Positions 61,994-64,000 of a stretch of DNA of 64,000 bases are shown piece after piece. A model generated the notes under the pieces. It saw only the letters and a list, made by a program, of their open reading frames with translations. It searched no databases and was not told the DNA's origin. The DNA is from Pseudonocardia hierapolitana (lineage in GTDB: Bacteria > Actinomycetota > Actinomycetes > Mycobacteriales > Pseudonocardiaceae): contig NZ_VIWU01000001.1 of the NCBI RefSeq assembly GCF_007994075.1, positions 2,852,001 through 2,916,000 of the forward strand, in the 5' to 3' direction. The position numbers and the translations under genes are program-made. The first letter of the stretch is position 1; each line of letters opens with the position of its first letter.

Positions 61994-62616
61994 CCGGCGC
62001 GAACGGCGAGCTGCCGGGCACCATCACCGGCCCGGCCAACGCCGCACCCGACTCACCGCAGCGCAACCGGCCGCGGTTCGACGACCTGCCGATCCCGGAC
62101 GACACCGCGAACCTGCGTGAGGGCCCCGACCTGCACGAGCTGTGCATCGGGCTGCTCCCGCTCGTCGGTGTGTGGCGCGGCACCGGGGAGGTCGTCTACC
62201 CGACGATCGACGGCCCGTACACGTTCGGGCAGCAGATCGTCTTCGCCCACGACGGCCGCCCGTTCCTGACCTACGAGGCCAAGGCGTGGCTGCTCGGCCC
62301 GGACGGTGAGGTGCTGCGCCCCGCCGCACGTGAAACGGGGTTCTGGCGGCCGCAGCCCGACGGCGAGCTCGAGGTGCTGATCACCCACGCCACCGGGATC
62401 ACCGAGATCTTCTACGGCCGCGCCCGCAACCTCACCTCGTGGGAGATCAAGACCGACGCGGTGGTGCGGACGGCGTCGGCCAAGGAGGTCGTCGGCTCCC
62501 ACCGCCTCTACGGCCTCGTCGACGGCGGCGACCTGGCGTACGTCGACGAGCGGGCGATGATGGGCCAACCCTTGCAGCCGCACCTCTCGGCACGCCTGAA
62601 CCGGATCGCAGGCTGA
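61990..62616 (+). CDS. Nitrobindin-like heme protein (FABP family, DUF1794)
   Basis: A 208-aa beta-barrel protein. The GVWRGTGEVVYP motif is the GxWxGxG entrance loop, and QPHLSARLNRIAG places the heme-ligating His (about 198) at the C-terminus as in nitrobindins. These bind heme b and handle nitric oxide or peroxynitrite. It equals Rv0813c in the conserved order. The first ~30 residues are disordered. GTGA overlap with the small membrane ORF. Confidence 0.88.
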   Translation: MTGANGELPGTITGPANAAPDSPQRNRPRFDDLPIPDDTANLREGPDLHELCIGLLPLVGVWRGTGEVVYPTIDGPYTFGQQIVFAHDGRPFLTYEAKAWLLGPDGEVLRPAARETGFWRPQPDGELEVLITHATGITEIFYGRARNLTSWEIKTDAVVRTASAKEVVGSHRLYGLVDGGDLAYVDERAMMGQPLQPHLSARLNRIAG

Positions 62617-62626
62617 CCTCTCCTGG

Positions 62627-63931
62627 TCAGTGCCGCTCTGCCGGCGCGGCCTCCAGCAGTTCCTGCACCTCCGCCTGCGGCAGCCTCGCCAGGCGGGCCA
62701 ACTGATCCGGACGCAGACCCGCGGCGGCCAGGCGGTGCAGCACGCCACGCAGGGCCACGCGGCCCGTGCGGACGGCGTCGGAGAGGCGGTCCAGCTCGCC
62801 CAGGCAGGCCTCCAGCTCGACGGCGGCGCCGACGGCCCGCTCCGGGTCGTCGAGCAGCACGGCGAGCAGGCGGTCGCGCGCGTCGGAGGGCGGGGGGTCC
62901 TGCCGGGCCACGCCGTCGTTGTCGGGGCGCGGAGCCGGCACCGCTGCCGCCGGCTCGGGCTCGGGCTGGAGCTGCGCCGGCGTGGCGGGCACGGGCCAGC
63001 CCGCGGGCGGCAGGCCTGCTGCGGCCACCGCGGCGGCCGCGCCCCGGTCGGTCGCGGCGTCAGGCGGCTGACCGTTGCCGTCGGGGCTGTGGTCGCCGTT
63101 CGACCCGTATGCGGCGCTGGGGGCCCATCCGTTGCCGCCCGGGGCCGGGTCCGGAACGTTCGCCTCGACCGCCGGAGGCTCGGCCTCCGGGCCGTGAGCC
63201 GCCGTGGGGGCGAGGCCGAGGCCATCGGGCTCGGTGGTGGCGGCCGGATCGACATCCGCGACGGCCTGCGGGGCGGGATCGGGCTCCGCCTGTGGTGCCG
63301 GACCCTCGTGCGCGGGCGGGGCGGTGCCATCGGGCGGTGGCGGGTCCACCGGCCGCGGGACGCCGGCACGGCCCGCGGCCGCCCGCACGGCGAACGCCTG
63401 CGCCACCGCGGCCGCGACGGTGCGGCCCGAGCCGGCCTGGTGGTGGCGCACCGGCTCGGCGGGCTCGGCGGGCGGAACGGGATCGGGTGGGGTCTGCCCG
63501 CCGCCCGCGGGCGGATCCACCCGCGAGGAGACCTCAACGGGGCGCGGCATCGCAGCCGCCGCCACGGGGGCGGCCGACGGCTGCTGCGGCGCGGGGGGCA
63601 CGGCGGGCCGGGGCGTCTGCTCGGCCGGTACGGGCATGGACATGGGCGTCTGCCCGGCGGGTGCGGGCGCGGGCTCGACCGGTGCCGGCGGAGCGGCAGC
63701 GGCGGCCTGGATGCGCGGCCGCGCGGCCGGGTCGACGACGGCACGTTCGGCGGGGCCCGGATCCGATGTCGCCGCGGCCGGCTGGGGCCTGCGCATGTCC
63801 GGCGGGATCCGGGTACCGCCGCTCGCCGGCTTCCGCCTGCGCGCGGCAACCACGACAAGGATCGTCGCACCGACGAGCACTGCGCCCAGGCCCAGCATGA
63901 CCAGCGCAGACGCCGACATGGGCAGCTGCAT
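62627..63931 (-). CDS. Membrane-anchored Pro/Ala-rich protein
   Basis: A 434-aa protein. Residues ~8-32 are one membrane helix (LVMLGLGAVLVGATILVVVA), then basic RRRK. Residues ~40-340 are low complexity, rich in Pro, Ala, Asp and Glu. The last ~80 form a helical domain (DARDRLLAVLLDDPERAVGA, LARLARLPQAEVQELLEAAP). I do not recognise a family. It may present the helical domain at a distance from the membrane on the cytoplasmic side. It converges with the nitrobindin gene with a 10-bp gap. Confidence 0.6.
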   Translation of the reverse strand: MQLPMSASALVMLGLGAVLVGATILVVVAARRRKPASGGTRIPPDMRRPQPAAATSDPGPAERAVVDPAARPRIQAAAAAPPAPVEPAPAPAGQTPMSMPVPAEQTPRPAVPPAPQQPSAAPVAAAAMPRPVEVSSRVDPPAGGGQTPPDPVPPAEPAEPVRHHQAGSGRTVAAAVAQAFAVRAAAGRAGVPRPVDPPPPDGTAPPAHEGPAPQAEPDPAPQAVADVDPAATTEPDGLGLAPTAAHGPEAEPPAVEANVPDPAPGGNGWAPSAAYGSNGDHSPDGNGQPPDAATDRGAAAAVAAAGLPPAGWPVPATPAQLQPEPEPAAAVPAPRPDNDGVARQDPPPSDARDRLLAVLLDDPERAVGAAVELEACLGELDRLSDAVRTGRVALRGVLHRLAAAGLRPDQLARLARLPQAEVQELLEAAPAERH

Positions 63932-64000
63932 GGTTGCGAACCGTACGCCTTTTCAGCTCACGGTGCGCAACAACGATCACCCAGAGCGTGACGCCGACGC

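Overview
The window is high-GC actinobacterial DNA. Three things point to the Pseudonocardiaceae, most likely Pseudonocardia or a close relative: mycothiol genes (mshD and mycothiol-dependent DinB-like proteins), Lsr2, XRE/DUF397 pairs and many GTG starts; short palindromic repeats between genes; and, from about 45 to 62 kb, a gene order that follows Mycobacterium tuberculosis Rv0823c-Rv0813c (dus, LytR_C protein, phoY, phoT/pst, mshD, glnR, lmeA, cysA2, sseC, FABP). The genus is an inference. No rRNA, CRISPR array or replication origin was seen.

Left part (0-30 kb) is ordinary accessory chromosome. It holds a cut-off hydratase; a RidA plus threonine/serine dehydratase pair; Lsr2; a DMT exporter; an anchor-P-type secreted protein ending in a bare LPVTG; an L,D-transpeptidase; a Gfo/Idh/MocA-ADH-SDR sugar oxidation operon; a frameshifted AbiEi/DUF559-type gene between inverted 56-bp repeats; an acyl-CoA thioesterase-like lipoprotein that lacks its nucleophile; a frameshifted aminotransferase; a large LuxR (LAL) regulator; a BldC/MerR-like regulator divergent from a CxxC-rich protein with repeats between them; two TetR regulators with dyad operators; and a XRE/DUF397 pair.

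Middle part (30.6-44.9 kb) looks like an old genomic island in tRNA-Lys(TTT). A 37-bp sequence matching the tRNA 3' half (33/37) lies at 30615-30651, and the intact tRNA is at 44849-44924 with an integrase tail beside it. Inside are decayed genes, IS1380 and IS256 remnants, a truncated tyrosine recombinase, a duplicated integrase tail flanking a flavin/F420-type oxidoreductase, and a four-gene minus-strand cassette (40102 to 35681). That cassette encodes a 75-aa ORF, a SIR2-like protein, a membrane-tethered nSTAND1 NTPase and a polytopic membrane protein. It looks like an NAD-depleting conflict or antiphage system and is the best candidate for something undescribed.

Right part (45-64 kb) is core: a SodC-like lipoprotein, dihydrouridine synthase, a GGDEF protein, a large LCP/LytR_C protein, two tandem phoU genes, pstSCAB, mshD, glnR, a hydrolase, an LmeA-like protein, then sulfurtransferase-DUF1416 behind a Cys-rich leader peptide, and a nitrobindin-like protein. 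Paired 11-nt GTTCA repeats (PHO boxes) precede pstS and both phoU genes, so phosphate transport and its signalling proteins look co-regulated.
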